Below are positions 10,805 through 19,354 of a stretch of DNA of 43,484 nt, in pieces. Source of the stretch: Deltaproteobacteria bacterium (GTDB lineage Bacteria; Desulfobacterota; Desulfarculia; Adiutricales; Adiutricaceae); contig JAISMU010000136.1 in the NCBI GenBank assembly GCA_031276635.1, positions 1-43,484 of the forward strand. Reading direction: 5' to 3'. The translations under genes were made by a program, and so were the position numbers. The first letter of the stretch is position 1, and the number at the start of each line of letters is the position of its first letter. Below the pieces are notes generated by a model. That model was not told the origin of the DNA. It saw only the letters and a program-made list of their open reading frames with translations, and ran no database searches.

Positions 10805-11567
10805 AATCCTGGGGGAGGGGCCTCAGGCCGGGCCACGGGAGTTCTGGTTTCCAGAGGGGGCTGTTGTCAACTTTGGTCCGAGTCTCAGGCTCGACCGACC
10901 CTAACCGCTCACCCACGAAAAAAGGGTGGGATTGAAATAGCCCCCCTGATTACCCGGGTTAGGCTCTGGGCTTAACGGTTCAGAGACGACGTTGAGTAAA
11001 ATGGCTAAAGACCAACGTCAGACCGCTTCTCCAGTTCTGACCTCTTGACACCTCATTCGCGGACAAGCCGGAACAGGCGCGAAACGGGGTGGGTCTCGGG
11101 CCGATACTCAACATTCCCGAAGAAATGGAGACGTTCTTTTAACGAATAACCTGCCCGTTAGAGGCTTTTATCGGCGCCTCAAGCGGGAGAAAGAGATTCC
11201 TAGTTCAGGACTGGCGCTTTGGTTGAGGCTATGATTCCTGAGGGGAAGGATCAAGGTTATCCCCAGGGCCGGGTAGCGCTTAGGAAAAGCGCCCGATTTG
11301 ATATTAAAACTAATTGCCCTGGAACAACGGTCAATCATGGAAAAATTGAGGTAAATTGGTAGCGCGTCCGGTTACTTCAAAGAAATAATGGCTATGATTG
11401 CGCCATTTCAAGACCTGTCAGCCCTCATTATTAAAGTGGTTAATCATTTACTCCTCAATTTTTTGAGGGTAAGTTCATACATAGGGAGGCTAGGGTTTAA
11501 GCCTCGAATCCAATTTTACTATCCCTTGGGAACACTTATAGAAAAAAAATGAAACGGTTAGATTAAG
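10805..11567. other. 763-base spacer, no gene recognised
   Basis: No frame with protein-like composition is visible. The left half is GC-rich like neighbouring genes but broken by stops in all frames, so it may be a decayed gene that I cannot identify. Small hairpins are present: GCGCTT/AAGCGC at 11276-11292, and CCTCAA/TTGAGG near 11453-11468 followed by GAGGC/GCCTC near 11485-11505. The last two lie ahead of the AT-rich gene at 11568 and could act as terminator or leader structures. Confidence 0.5.
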
Positions 11568-12227
11568 ATGATACCGGCAAATAAAGTAGCAGATTTTTTT
11601 ATTATTTTAATATATGGTTCCCCATTAATTGTCTCTTTTTTTATAAAAGGAATTATTTTTTCATTCATTTTAATCGCAAGTTTTGTTTTTTATGATTTAT
11701 TTGATTATAATTACTTTGTACAGGTTAATTCTTTATCTTTTCAGTTTAATTCTATACATAATATTTTAATATTATTTGCCATGTTTTGTTCATGCTGTAT
11801 GGGTATTTTAGTACATTTATTTTTTTTAGATCTAGATAAAGATATCTTTTTAATAATCTATAATTATGATAAAATATTGAAATCAAAAGTCTTAAAATGG
11901 ATATTACTTTTAATAATTAACATTATTTATATTTCATCAATATTTCTAGAGAGGTATTTTTATTTAAAAATTACTGGTTTTCAATTTATTAGTTTTATTA
12001 AATTTTTTACTTTCATTGCACTGCCAGGTATTGGTTTATTGTCTTTTTATGCGCTAATTTTTATAATATGGCGTTTATGCGTGATAAAAATAAAAAATAA
12101 AGGTATTTTAGAAGAGAACAAAATTGAATGCGATGACGAAGATGACTATGACGAAGACGGTGATGAGGACGAAGATGATGACGACCAGGCAGAGGATTTA
12201 GAGGTGTTTTGGCATAAAAACAAGTAA
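11568..12227 (+). CDS. hypothetical membrane protein with polyacidic tail
   Basis: A 219-residue product, not recognised. About five hydrophobic stretches are visible (roughly residues 8-26, 27-46, 66-89, 108-130 and 140-172). They are followed by a short basic stretch and a tail from about 188 to 211 made almost only of Asp and Glu. The final residues are mixed (VFWHKNK). The membrane part is very AT-rich, unlike nearby core genes, and the acidic-tail codons are GC-richer. No strong Shine-Dalgarno site is seen before the ATG at 11568, so the start is uncertain. It precedes a second AT-rich membrane-protein gene by about 100 bases on the same strand, and the two may form a unit of foreign origin. 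The tail could bind cations or a basic partner (speculation). Confidence 0.65.
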   Translation: MIPANKVADFFIILIYGSPLIVSFFIKGIIFSFILIASFVFYDLFDYNYFVQVNSLSFQFNSIHNILILFAMFCSCCMGILVHLFFLDLDKDIFLIIYNYDKILKSKVLKWILLLIINIIYISSIFLERYFYLKITGFQFISFIKFFTFIALPGIGLLSFYALIFIIWRLCVIKIKNKGILEENKIECDDEDDYDEDGDEDEDDDDQAEDLEVFWHKNK

Positions 12228-12326
12228 AAATCAACAAATAAATTTTATAATTCAACAAATATATGAATATTATTAGAAATAAAAACTAAATAAATCATTA
12301 ATTTATATTAGGAATAGTAATTTTTT

Positions 12327-13526
12327 ATGATAAATAATATTAATTATTCTATATTTAGCGATGAAGAATTGATTGAGTTATGGTATATTACTCCACTGAA
12401 TAGTTTAAATAGGTTGAAAATATATATAGAATTTTCAAAAAGAAATAAATTAGAATTATTAAATAGCATTTTTAAAAATAATGGTGATGATAACGAATTT
12501 TTATGTGCCAAATTTAAAGCTAATATACCATTAATGGGATGTATAACTGATGATTATGTTTTTTTGATAATAGGATATTTAATTTGTTTTTTTGGAATTT
12601 TTCTTCTTGGGACGCGTTTATTTTACACGTTTAATCTTTCATATTATGAAATTATCTCTAAAATATGGGTATACACTTGTGTTTATATTATAGTACCTAT
12701 TTTAATTATATATTTTATTGCAAATATATTTATATCGAGTTATCTAATAGTCACGAATAAAAATATTTATGTTTATGTAAAAATTTTATTTTTGATAAAA
12801 TTTCTACATAATAAAATAAAATTAAATAATATTATTATTACAGAATTTAAATATATTATTTTAAATTATATAAGATATTATATAAGATATTTTGGTGATA
12901 AAGATTTTGCATATATTGCATATTGGACTCATTATAAATATGATAAAATTATTCGCCAATGGTTATATATATTATCTGTTGGTAAATATAAATGCTATTT
13001 GTATTCACCTAAATTTGAATATTCAGACGAAAAAGATGATAAATTAATTTATAATTATAAAACGTTTGATATAATTGACTTTTTTTATGTGATTGAAGAT
13101 GTTAATTTTGATGTTATTTTTGAAGCATTTAAAGATAAAATTTTATTTTTGAATTTTATTAATTTAATTTTATTTTTAGATTGTTTAATCAATAAAAAGA
13201 AATTTAAAACTATTATTGAATTATCGAACAAAGATTATTTATTAGAAGATGAAGGAGTTATTTTAAAATTACCAACAGTTGATAATAAATATTTACTTGT
13301 AACTAATTTAAGGCTTATTATTTTGTCAAAAAGATATAAATATTTAAATAGCTATGATTATGAAGATAAAGATCTAAAATTATATTCTATGACATTCCAA
13401 TTTGCTCTTTTATATAAAAGAGAGTTTGTTTTAGCGATCCCTTGGCGCAAAATTAATGTTCCGCTATTAGATTTATTTAGCTTGTTTGATAAAAACGCTC
13501 AAAATAACTGGCTCGACCAGACCTAA
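12327..13526 (+). CDS. hypothetical AT-rich membrane protein with PH-like motifs
   Basis: A 399-residue product, extremely rich in Ile, Asn, Lys, Phe and Tyr. Two strong membrane segments lie at about 77-99 and 113-135. Two segments, YLIVTNKNIYVY (139-150) and YLLVTNLRLIIL (322-333), resemble the 'Y-x-hydrophobic-T-N-x-R-hydrophobic' strand typical of bacterial PH (bPH) domains, so membrane-attached PH-like domains are possible; this is inference from short motifs. An AGGAA stretch lies about 10 bases before the ATG. The last dozen codons switch to higher GC and run towards a repeat-containing region at 13550, so the native C-terminus may have been lost. Its pairing with the gene at 11568 suggests joint acquisition. 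Confidence 0.65.
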   Translation: MINNINYSIFSDEELIELWYITPLNSLNRLKIYIEFSKRNKLELLNSIFKNNGDDNEFLCAKFKANIPLMGCITDDYVFLIIGYLICFFGIFLLGTRLFYTFNLSYYEIISKIWVYTCVYIIVPILIIYFIANIFISSYLIVTNKNIYVYVKILFLIKFLHNKIKLNNIIITEFKYIILNYIRYYIRYFGDKDFAYIAYWTHYKYDKIIRQWLYILSVGKYKCYLYSPKFEYSDEKDDKLIYNYKTFDIIDFFYVIEDVNFDVIFEAFKDKILFLNFINLILFLDCLINKKKFKTIIELSNKDYLLEDEGVILKLPTVDNKYLLVTNLRLIILSKRYKYLNSYDYEDKDLKLYSMTFQFALLYKREFVLAIPWRKINVPLLDLFSLFDKNAQNNWLDQT

Positions 13527-13549
13527 GGATGACCGGAGCGACTTACCAA

Positions 13550-13639
13550 GAATCAGGCCGTAACTAGCCGAAATCACGAAAAAAATTTTCTGTTTCCTGA
13601 CCCTGGGGTGAGGCCAAGTCTCATGGGCGTTTATCCTGG
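13550..13639 (+). repeat. dispersed spacer repeat, family A/B, copy 1
   Basis: A stretch of about 90 bases aligns with 24454-24546. Shared blocks include GAATC at the left end, a TAGCYGAAATCA block, TTTCC followed by a G-rich run and GAGG, and GCGTTTAT at the right end. Identity is about 70-75% by eye with small gaps. It lies between the AT-rich membrane gene and the reverse gene at 13722, outside any supported gene. Confidence 0.55.
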
Positions 13640-13721
13640 CCCTAACTTCGCGGCGGCGATCAATTTTTTGGGGCGAGGGAGGGGGGTGTCCAGAAACTGA
13701 CTCACCGACCAATAAAATTGA

Positions 13722-14303
13722 TTATTTACGGTTTAAATTTTTTAATTTTTTAATTTTTTTCATTATTTTTCTACTAGAATTTTTTTTATTGACACTGGTT
13801 GAAATATTAAAATTATTATCAGTGGTAATATCAATAGTTTGACTGTTTATAGAACTTAAAGAATAATCATCATCATCTTCTTCTTCTAATATAATCATTG
13901 AAAATTCAGGATTTAAGCTATTTTTATTCTTTAGACATTTATCACGGCAAAGAGAACAGCCCATCATCATTAGCTCCCAGGCCGAGTCAAGGTTCTGGCG
14001 TAAGGCCGGCAGCCAGGTCGGGGAAAATTTAGGAAAATAACTCAGGACAAAATCATCCACTCCGGGCAGCGGAAACTTCTTCCGGTCAAATTTAGTCGGC
14101 AGTTTAGGGACAAAAGTAGTGGCCAAATTCTTACAAAAATCAGCGAGCGTGTGTTTACCATAGCTAATTTTGACTGGATTAATATTTTCATCCCTAATTA
14201 ATGAGTCATATAGAGAATTAGAAAATTCGTAACAAAACCAATTTAAATTAGTTTGTTCACTGTCATTAGTGCAAAAAGAACTGGCTTTTATAGCGTCAAC
14301 CAT
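13722..14303 (-). CDS. hypothetical protein with CxxCxxxC motif and basic tail
   Basis: A 193-residue product, not recognised. The start at 14303 is preferred over a longer frame beginning at 14324 because AGGAGC lies 7 bases before this ATG. The first 125 residues look globular, with several Trp, Phe and Tyr. The segment CSLCRDKC near residue 125 could bind a metal or form disulfides. After it come an acidic patch (EEEDDDD), a Ser/Thr/Asn-rich low-complexity linker, and a highly basic end (KKIKKLKNLNRK). No signal peptide or membrane segment is seen. Composition is AT-richer than the core genes, in keeping with the accessory region. Confidence 0.6.
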   Translation of the reverse strand: MVDAIKASSFCTNDSEQTNLNWFCYEFSNSLYDSLIRDENINPVKISYGKHTLADFCKNLATTFVPKLPTKFDRKKFPLPGVDDFVLSYFPKFSPTWLPALRQNLDSAWELMMMGCSLCRDKCLKNKNSLNPEFSMIILEEEDDDDYSLSSINSQTIDITTDNNFNISTSVNKKNSSRKIMKKIKKLKNLNRK

Positions 14304-15312
14304 ATTTCTAGCTCCTGATAACAAATAAACAAAGACAGTTTTAAGGAAAAGCCATCTGAAAAATGGCCGATTAATAGGCCAGATTATCCCTCAGGGCTTA
14401 AAAACAGCCGCGACCATTATAAAAACTTAACCGCCTCATCGTCAATAGAGTAAACGAAAAAAATATCTAAAAGGCAAAAAATTTTTTTAAGCCTGAGGTA
14501 AAGCCCTAAGGCTCAAAGAAAACTTCCTCAATTAACCTCAACCTCCTGGCGAAAAGTTAGCGGCTCTAATTTTGGGCGCCAGAATTTGGGCTCAAATAGG
14601 TCAGCCGAGGGCCCATGACCAGATTCTGGGCCGTCGAGCGGGAGTTTGGCTAAGGTTCGCCAAAGACTCTTGGTGGGGGCAGAGTTAAATACCCAATCGA
14701 GGCTCATTCTGGCGCTCCCGCTAAGCCACGTCTCGGGGAGTCAGGCGAGAGACTACCCTGACCGTGTCGCCCCTTCTTGGCCAACTGGCGGCGATAAATC
14801 TGGCTCAGACCCGGCTCAGGTGGGTCTTGGGCTGAGGAGACGCGCTCTAGAAGTTAGCGGTGGAGGAAAAACTGTGGCTACTTAGACATCTTCCTACCTT
14901 AAAAAGATATAAAATTATACTGATATAACAAAATAAACAATTATAATAAATAGAACAGGCCGGACGGCGGTTGGCAAGTTAAGCTCATCACCAGGCGCGC
15001 GAAAAAAGCCTCCGCTCCTTGTCCCCTCGCTGGCTCGACCGCGCGCTTGGCTCCCTTCGCTAGCCTCAACCTCAGGCCCCCGCCGCGAGGGTTTGGATTC
15101 TTTAGCCTCAGCGGGCTCCCCGCCCAGAGCTCCCTCAACATAATTTGAAGAAACCGCCCGCTGGTTTTAAAAAACCTGAAAAAAGCCGACAGAGTCTTTC
15201 CTTCGGAATTCTGGCCGCTGATGGGGGGCCTCCCCAGCGTCCCCCCGAGGAGAATGTTATCTTGCTCTTGGGGACAATTGGCCCAGGGCATGAGGCTGAT
15301 TAATAGTCTATA
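14304..15312. other. 1-kb spacer, probable decayed sequence
   Basis: No reading frame is convincing. Frames at 14646-14885 (+) and 14941-15291 (-) are open but have shadow-like composition (many Arg, Gly, Pro, Leu), lack ribosome binding sites and lack motifs. The stretch contains an inverted repeat GGCCCA/TGGGCC around 14609-14631. A short AT-rich stretch lies at 14885-14945. It may contain the 3' flank of the Sel1 gene and remnants of older genes. Confidence 0.5.
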
Positions 15313-15324
15313 TCAATAGTCTAT
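15299..15324 (-). repeat. 13-bp tandem duplication across a stop codon
   Basis: On the reverse strand ATAGACTATTGAT is followed directly by ATAGACTATTAAT (12 of 13 identical). The stop codon of the Sel1-repeat gene lies in the first copy, so the duplication probably arose by slippage at the gene end. Confidence 0.6.
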
Positions 15325-16188
15325 GTTGTTTGAGATCAGGCTGGGGCCGGGGGCAGGGGTTTTCTGGCCCAGGCGGCTCACATTGGCCTTGGCCAGGGGG
15401 TAGGCGCGCTGTTCGGCCAGTTTATACCACCGCAACGCCTCGACCGGGTCCCGGGTTACCCCCAGCCCATTTTCGTAAAAATAACCCAGGTCATTTTGGG
15501 CCCGGGCTGAACCGGCGGCGGCGGCGGCCCGGGCCCAGCTGGCGGCGAAGTACAGATTTTGGGAGGTTCCCAGGCCCCGGCGATAGAGGGTCGAGAGATT
15601 AGTCATGGCCAGGGCGTCTTTCAGGTCCGCTCCCTTTTGGGCCCAAGAGAAACAGTTGTCAGGCCCGGAGGCGAGGAAATCCGGTAGCCAGCTGTCCGAG
15701 CCTCGGGCCAGGTCCAGGGCGGACATAAGGTTGATGGCTGGCGGAAAATTGGCCTCAGCCGCTGGCTCAGCCAGAGTCGCGGCCAACTCAAGGTCTTTTT
15801 TCTGGCCCGGGACGCGTCCCTGAAAAAGGAGGGTGGCCAGGGCGGTCTGATAGAGGGGTTTTTGGTGGGCGGGCGATTCCTCGGCCAACTGGGTCAAGAC
15901 CCCATACCTCAGGGCCAGATAAGTCAGGTTAGCCTGGGCCAGCCCCTCATTGATGGGCTGGCCAGCTAGGCCATGCTCCTGGATGATCCGCAGGTAAAAA
16001 ACCGCCCGGATATTGCCGGACTGGGCGGCTTGGCTCAACAGGCCGGCGGCCGCCGGATAGTTATGGGCCAAAAATTCGGCTTCCCCAGGCGGGTTGGGAA
16101 CCAGGGGCGTGGTCTCGGAGGTGCCGGAGAACCAGGAGGAGAGACCACAACCTGAGAAGAAAAGAGCTAAGGTTAGGGCGAGGATCAC
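15313..16188 (-). CDS. Sel1-repeat lipoprotein
   Basis: A 291-residue product from the GTG at 16188. A hydrophobic stretch ends in the lipobox-like FFSGC, giving Cys14 as likely lipidation site after signal peptidase II cleavage. The body consists of helical repeats. Near residues 200-275 two clear Sel1/TPR-like units appear (TNLSTLYRRGLGTSQNLYFA, NDLGYFYENGLGVTRDPVEA), so a scaffold role at the envelope is likely. The GTG start gives a signal peptide with no positive charge. An in-frame ATA at 16248 lies just after a perfect AGGAGG and would add 20 residues including Lys and Arg, so translation may really begin there. It follows the Crp/Fnr gene on the same strand, probably in one transcript. 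Confidence 0.85.
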   Translation of the reverse strand: MILALTLALFFSGCGLSSWFSGTSETTPLVPNPPGEAEFLAHNYPAAAGLLSQAAQSGNIRAVFYLRIIQEHGLAGQPINEGLAQANLTYLALRYGVLTQLAEESPAHQKPLYQTALATLLFQGRVPGQKKDLELAATLAEPAAEANFPPAINLMSALDLARGSDSWLPDFLASGPDNCFSWAQKGADLKDALAMTNLSTLYRRGLGTSQNLYFAASWARAAAAAGSARAQNDLGYFYENGLGVTRDPVEALRWYKLAEQRAYPLAKANVSRLGQKTPAPGPSLISNNIDY

Positions 16189-16275
16189 CCGGATCCGGCA
16201 AGAGGAATTGGGCTGGGCCCCTGGCCCTTGTGGCTTCGCCTTAGTTATGTTGTCCTCCTGGAATTAGCCAGAGCT

Positions 16276-17001
16276 CTAATGGCTCTGGGTGGATCTGTCG
16301 TCCTCGTCTGGACCGGGCTTGAGGGTGTCGCCAGCGGCCACCAGTTTAAGGCCGGCCCGGTCGATTATGGTTAAATCAGGTTTCTCCTCAATAAGGTGGG
16401 CTTTTTTCAGCTGACTCAAGGCTCGGGAAAAGCTTTCGGCCGTCATCCCTAAAGATGAGGCCATCACGGCCTTGGAGGGGGGTAGTTGCAGCTTTTGGCC
16501 CTCCATTGGTTGGCGCAGAAGATAATCAGCCACCTTGGGCAGGACTTCCTTGAGAGAGAGGCTGATCAGGGAAGTGAAGTGCCGTAGCTTCTGGGCCATG
16601 ACTCCGAGCATGGCCATGGAAAAGTCGCCATCGGAGCGCAGGAGCTCCAAGAGCTCTTTTTGAGGCCAGAAAAAGACAATCACCTGGGTCAGAGCCATGG
16701 CGTTGCAAGGGTAGCCTTCATCGTGGAAAATGGCGGCCTCGCCAAAAATCTCCCCTGGGTAGATGATTTTGATGATTCGCTCCCGACCGTTGGGATCCAG
16801 CATAAAAATCCGGACCAGGCCCTTGGCTAAAAGGTAAAAGCCTGTGGCCTTCTGGCCGCGAGAAAAAATGACGCCACCCTTAGGCGCTTTCTTCACAAAA
16901 GTGATTTGGGCCAGCTTTTCGGTCGTCTCGGGCGGCAGGCCGGAGAAATAAAATGAATGGTTGATAACATTCTGTGGTGAAAGTTCTTCAGATAACTCCA
17001 T
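16276..17001 (-). CDS. Crp/Fnr-family transcriptional regulator
   Basis: A 241-residue DNA-binding regulator. The N-terminal cyclic-nucleotide-binding-like beta barrel spans about residues 20-130 (GVIFSRGQKATGFYLLAKGL, YPGEIFGEAAIF). A long dimer helix follows, then a winged helix with recognition region MTAESFSRALSQLKKAHLIE near residue 190. The Cys cluster of FNR that holds a [4Fe-4S] centre is absent; only one Cys is seen, so it is not an FNR-type oxygen sensor. It may sense another small ligand, or haem-bound NO or CO as in DNR or CooA relatives; this cannot be decided here. The start has GGCGG 5-6 bases upstream. A long inverted repeat at 17047-17072 lies in its upstream region. Confidence 0.92.
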   Translation of the reverse strand: MELSEELSPQNVINHSFYFSGLPPETTEKLAQITFVKKAPKGGVIFSRGQKATGFYLLAKGLVRIFMLDPNGRERIIKIIYPGEIFGEAAIFHDEGYPCNAMALTQVIVFFWPQKELLELLRSDGDFSMAMLGVMAQKLRHFTSLISLSLKEVLPKVADYLLRQPMEGQKLQLPPSKAVMASSLGMTAESFSRALSQLKKAHLIEEKPDLTIIDRAGLKLVAAGDTLKPGPDEDDRSTQSH

Positions 17002-17046
17002 AATACCGCCTAAATAAAATTAATTGTTCAGATAATTCTAAAATAA

Positions 17047-17072
17047 ATAATTTATAATGAAGTATAAATTAT
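17047..17072. promoter_or_regulatory. possible operator: 10-bp inverted repeat upstream of Crp/Fnr gene
   Basis: ATAATTTATA at 17047-17056, a 6-base spacer, then the exact reverse complement at 17063-17072. It is centred about 58 bases upstream of the Crp/Fnr start codon, a reasonable place for an autoregulatory site. It does not resemble the TTGAT-N4-ATCAA FNR box, and AT-rich surroundings raise the chance of coincidence. Confidence 0.35.
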
Positions 17073-18084
17073 TTTATATAATAATGACGCATTCACGAAA
17101 ATCAATTTTTAGCGTAACAAAGTTTAAAATTCAATACTTCGCCAAACGCTGGCTCAGATGAATGACTTTCGCGAGCTGGTCAGTTAAAGTCAAAAAATAG
17201 AGCGCGGATTGCTCAGCTGGAAAAGGACTGGCGACAGTCAGGCCGAACAGACAATTCGTATTCTAGAAATCAATTATAACTTATCGCCGAGCCCAGGTCA
17301 AAATATGGTTTGATTAATACATAGATACATTTTAATCCTAAAAGAGATATAATTAAATAACTGTGTTCCCTAGTAAACTTTTAATAATTTTTTCGCAGGC
17401 CGACAGGAACATAAAACGCGATATTTTTTAAGTTTCCTAGGTCTGAAAAAAAACTAATTCAATTCAACTAGGAGCCTGTCTATTTAAATTTTTTGACCTG
17501 CTCTCTTCCATTCAGTGGAATCGATCGTGTATAGGTCCCAGGAGGTATTTATTTAACCCGACTTTACAAGTTATTTGGATAGACGCTCATAACTATTGGA
17601 AATTAATTGGTTTTTCCAAAAAATTGAAGGTCCTCGCTCGCCCAATTTAACGAATTTTTGGAGACCGCCCTCAGCCATAAAATCCTCAGCGACTTAAAGG
17701 GGACCCGCCGCGTAACCCTGGGTTTTAAAAAAATAGCTCTCAAATAAAGGAGTTATTTTCAGATATTACCCGGCCTGATTCAGACAATGAGGATTTTTCG
17801 TCTGACCTCGGCCTTTTTCTTCCTCTTCAGCCCCACCGTCTCATGACTCCCGACCGCCGAAACTTGGAAGCTGGGAGATTTTCCTTTAAGGGGCTTAATC
17901 CGCGGGTCAGGTCAGGTTTATGGTTAATCGCTTCCCCGCTTGAGGGCCGGACGGACGCGCCCAAGATGAATGAAACTGGTGGGAGGCGACTCACGGCCTG
18001 GGCCCTTGCCCCTGTCAGTGGCCTGGGGTAGGCCATTTTCAGGGGGTTAGTGAGCGTGGGGCCCAAAATTTCTTCTCTGACAAA

Positions 18085-18136
18085 CTTGTTTCTTTAAATT
18101 AGCGGTTGCCGTCCCCGGCCGCGGAGGCGCTCTGAA
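18085..18136 (+). repeat. dispersed spacer repeat, family C/D, copy 2
   Basis: This stretch aligns with 868-917. Shared blocks are TTAAATTAGCGG, TGCCGT, CCCGGC and a GAGG..CTCT end. Its core GTTGCCGT..CCGGCC also recurs inside the repeat at 24454-24546, hinting that the two repeat pairs are related. Confidence 0.5.
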
Positions 18137-18273
18137 GATGGTATTTCCTGGAACGTTGAAAAGACGCTCTGGAACCAAGACCAGGTGGGTCAACGCCAGG
18201 AATACGCGGAAAAACCCCTGGGACCAGGCTCGGAGCTTTTAAACCAAATTATGGTTAGTGGAGGCGGGCGCGG

Positions 18274-18750
18274 TCAGGCGGGAGTTTTTGACTCAGCGAC
18301 CTTTGCGGGATCCTTGACCGTAAAAAAGACATTATTCCTCGTCAGGCTCCAGTTCGAGGCCAGCTCGAAACGGATATTGATGTCCCGAGCCCCCCTGATG
18401 ACCAGAGCGATTTTCTAGATTTGGTTCCCCGCGCTCTGAAATTTGAGATGATATTTTCTGGTTTCTATCTGGTCAAAAACCTCTTGAGTCTTTATTTCAA
18501 GATCTTCTTCGGCCTCGCGAATTTTAAATTTTATGACATAGTCATCGCCCCGCGGCTCCTTGAGGTGAAGATCAAGCCGACCGCCGGCCACTGAGAGCTC
18601 CGACTCAAAATATTGATCGGCCAGGGCTAGGGCCGAGATGAAAAGAGCCTGATAGAAAAATTCTCTGGCGTGATGGATTTGGTAGGGGAAGTTGGCGATA
18701 AAACTTTCAAAAGCCGATTGGAACCCCGAAACATCTCTGTGGTTACCGGG
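18274..18750 (-). pseudogene. remnant of AAA-ATPase-like/PD-(D/E)XK (DUF1703) protein
   Basis: Reading the reverse strand from 18750 gives about 160 codons that match the C-terminal part of the family typified by PF08011. The hallmark start is FIANFPYQIHHAREFFYQAL, followed by the nuclease core GGRLDLHL. The usual E-x-K active-site strand reads YVIKFKI, so the catalytic Glu is replaced by Lys. An in-frame TAG at 18415-18417 interrupts the chain, but the same frame continues with KIALVIRGARDINIRFE, the expected end strand. The whole N-terminal ATPase part is missing: the remnant begins directly after the thyX stop codon, in the same frame. It is a truncated, dead gene. An apparently intact relative sits at the right edge of the window. 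Confidence 0.75.
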
Positions 18751-19345
18751 TTAGGCTCCTTCGATATCACCGAACAATAACGGGCTAAGTTCCTGGAACT
18801 GGTCCAAAAGTTTCCGCATGGGCGGGTAAGCCTTGGGACTGAGGCGCAGTTTAAAGATGCGCCGCCACTCCCGGACGTTAGCGGTCATATAAAGACGGGT
18901 GACGAAACACGGAGGTAACACCGCCCGCGCCTGCTCAGGGCTATAACCCTCATGCCGCAATTTTCGGTAAGGGCTCGCTCACAAGCGATTCCATAGTGAG
19001 CCACCAAAGCGGAAAATTTTTAGAATCTACATAGTCAGGCTTAATCACCTGAAACTTATCATCATCCCCCGAGTAATCCACATACCGCTGACTCTCCACA
19101 GAGAAACTGGCCAGGCGGTGGCGGGTCAGTTGAGCCAGCGCCGCCCGGTCCGTGGTAATCTTCACCGTGACACTGGCGTGTTCCAAGACTGAGTCATGCC
19201 CGGACTTAATCAATCGCTTAATAAACGCCTCGCGTTTAGCGGGGTAGGGTTGGGGGTTGTAACAGACCCGCCCGGCGGTCTCAATTAACTCTTCCAGGTT
19301 CGGGGTATAGGTGACTATTGCGCCAACTTGCTCAATAAATTTCAT
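18751..19345 (-). pseudogene. thyX: frameshifted flavin-dependent thymidylate synthase ThyX
   Basis: ThyX makes dTMP from dUMP using methylene-tetrahydrofolate and FADH2. The first part (19345-18950) carries the signature RHRLASFSVESQRY near residue 75. The frame then shifts, and the second part (from about 18960 to 18751) has the conserved HEGYSPEQARAVLP and a normal C-terminus. If two dinucleotides at 18987-18988 and 18970-18971 are removed, the junction reads MEACERAYRKLRHEGYSPEQ, a typical ThyX sequence, so two small insertions explain the break. The start has GAGGT about 8 bases upstream. It is last in a reverse-strand cassette behind two small exported proteins and a dam-type methylase, a phage-like setting. 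Unless rescued by frameshifting, or unless there is a sequence error, it is inactive. Confidence 0.85.
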
Positions 19346-19354
19346 TAGCTAACC

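Larger units (their letters stand above)
17002..18273. other. 1.3-kb spacer with operator-like repeat and dispersed repeat
   Basis: No supported genes. The first 100 bases are AT-rich and probably carry the Crp/Fnr promoter. The rest alternates AT-rich and GC-rich patches with stops in every frame. Open frames such as 17843-18031 (+) and 18185-18418 (+) are short, lack motifs and the latter overlaps the recognisable reverse-strand nuclease remnant. A dispersed repeat copy lies at 18085-18136. Confidence 0.5.

Noticed and set aside
14646-14885. 79-codon forward frame
   Set aside because: No ribosome binding site, no motif, Arg/Ser/Gly-rich shadow-like composition, isolated in spacer.
14941-15291. 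116-codon reverse frame
   Set aside because: Composition resembles translated non-coding GC-rich DNA, and it has no recognisable motif.
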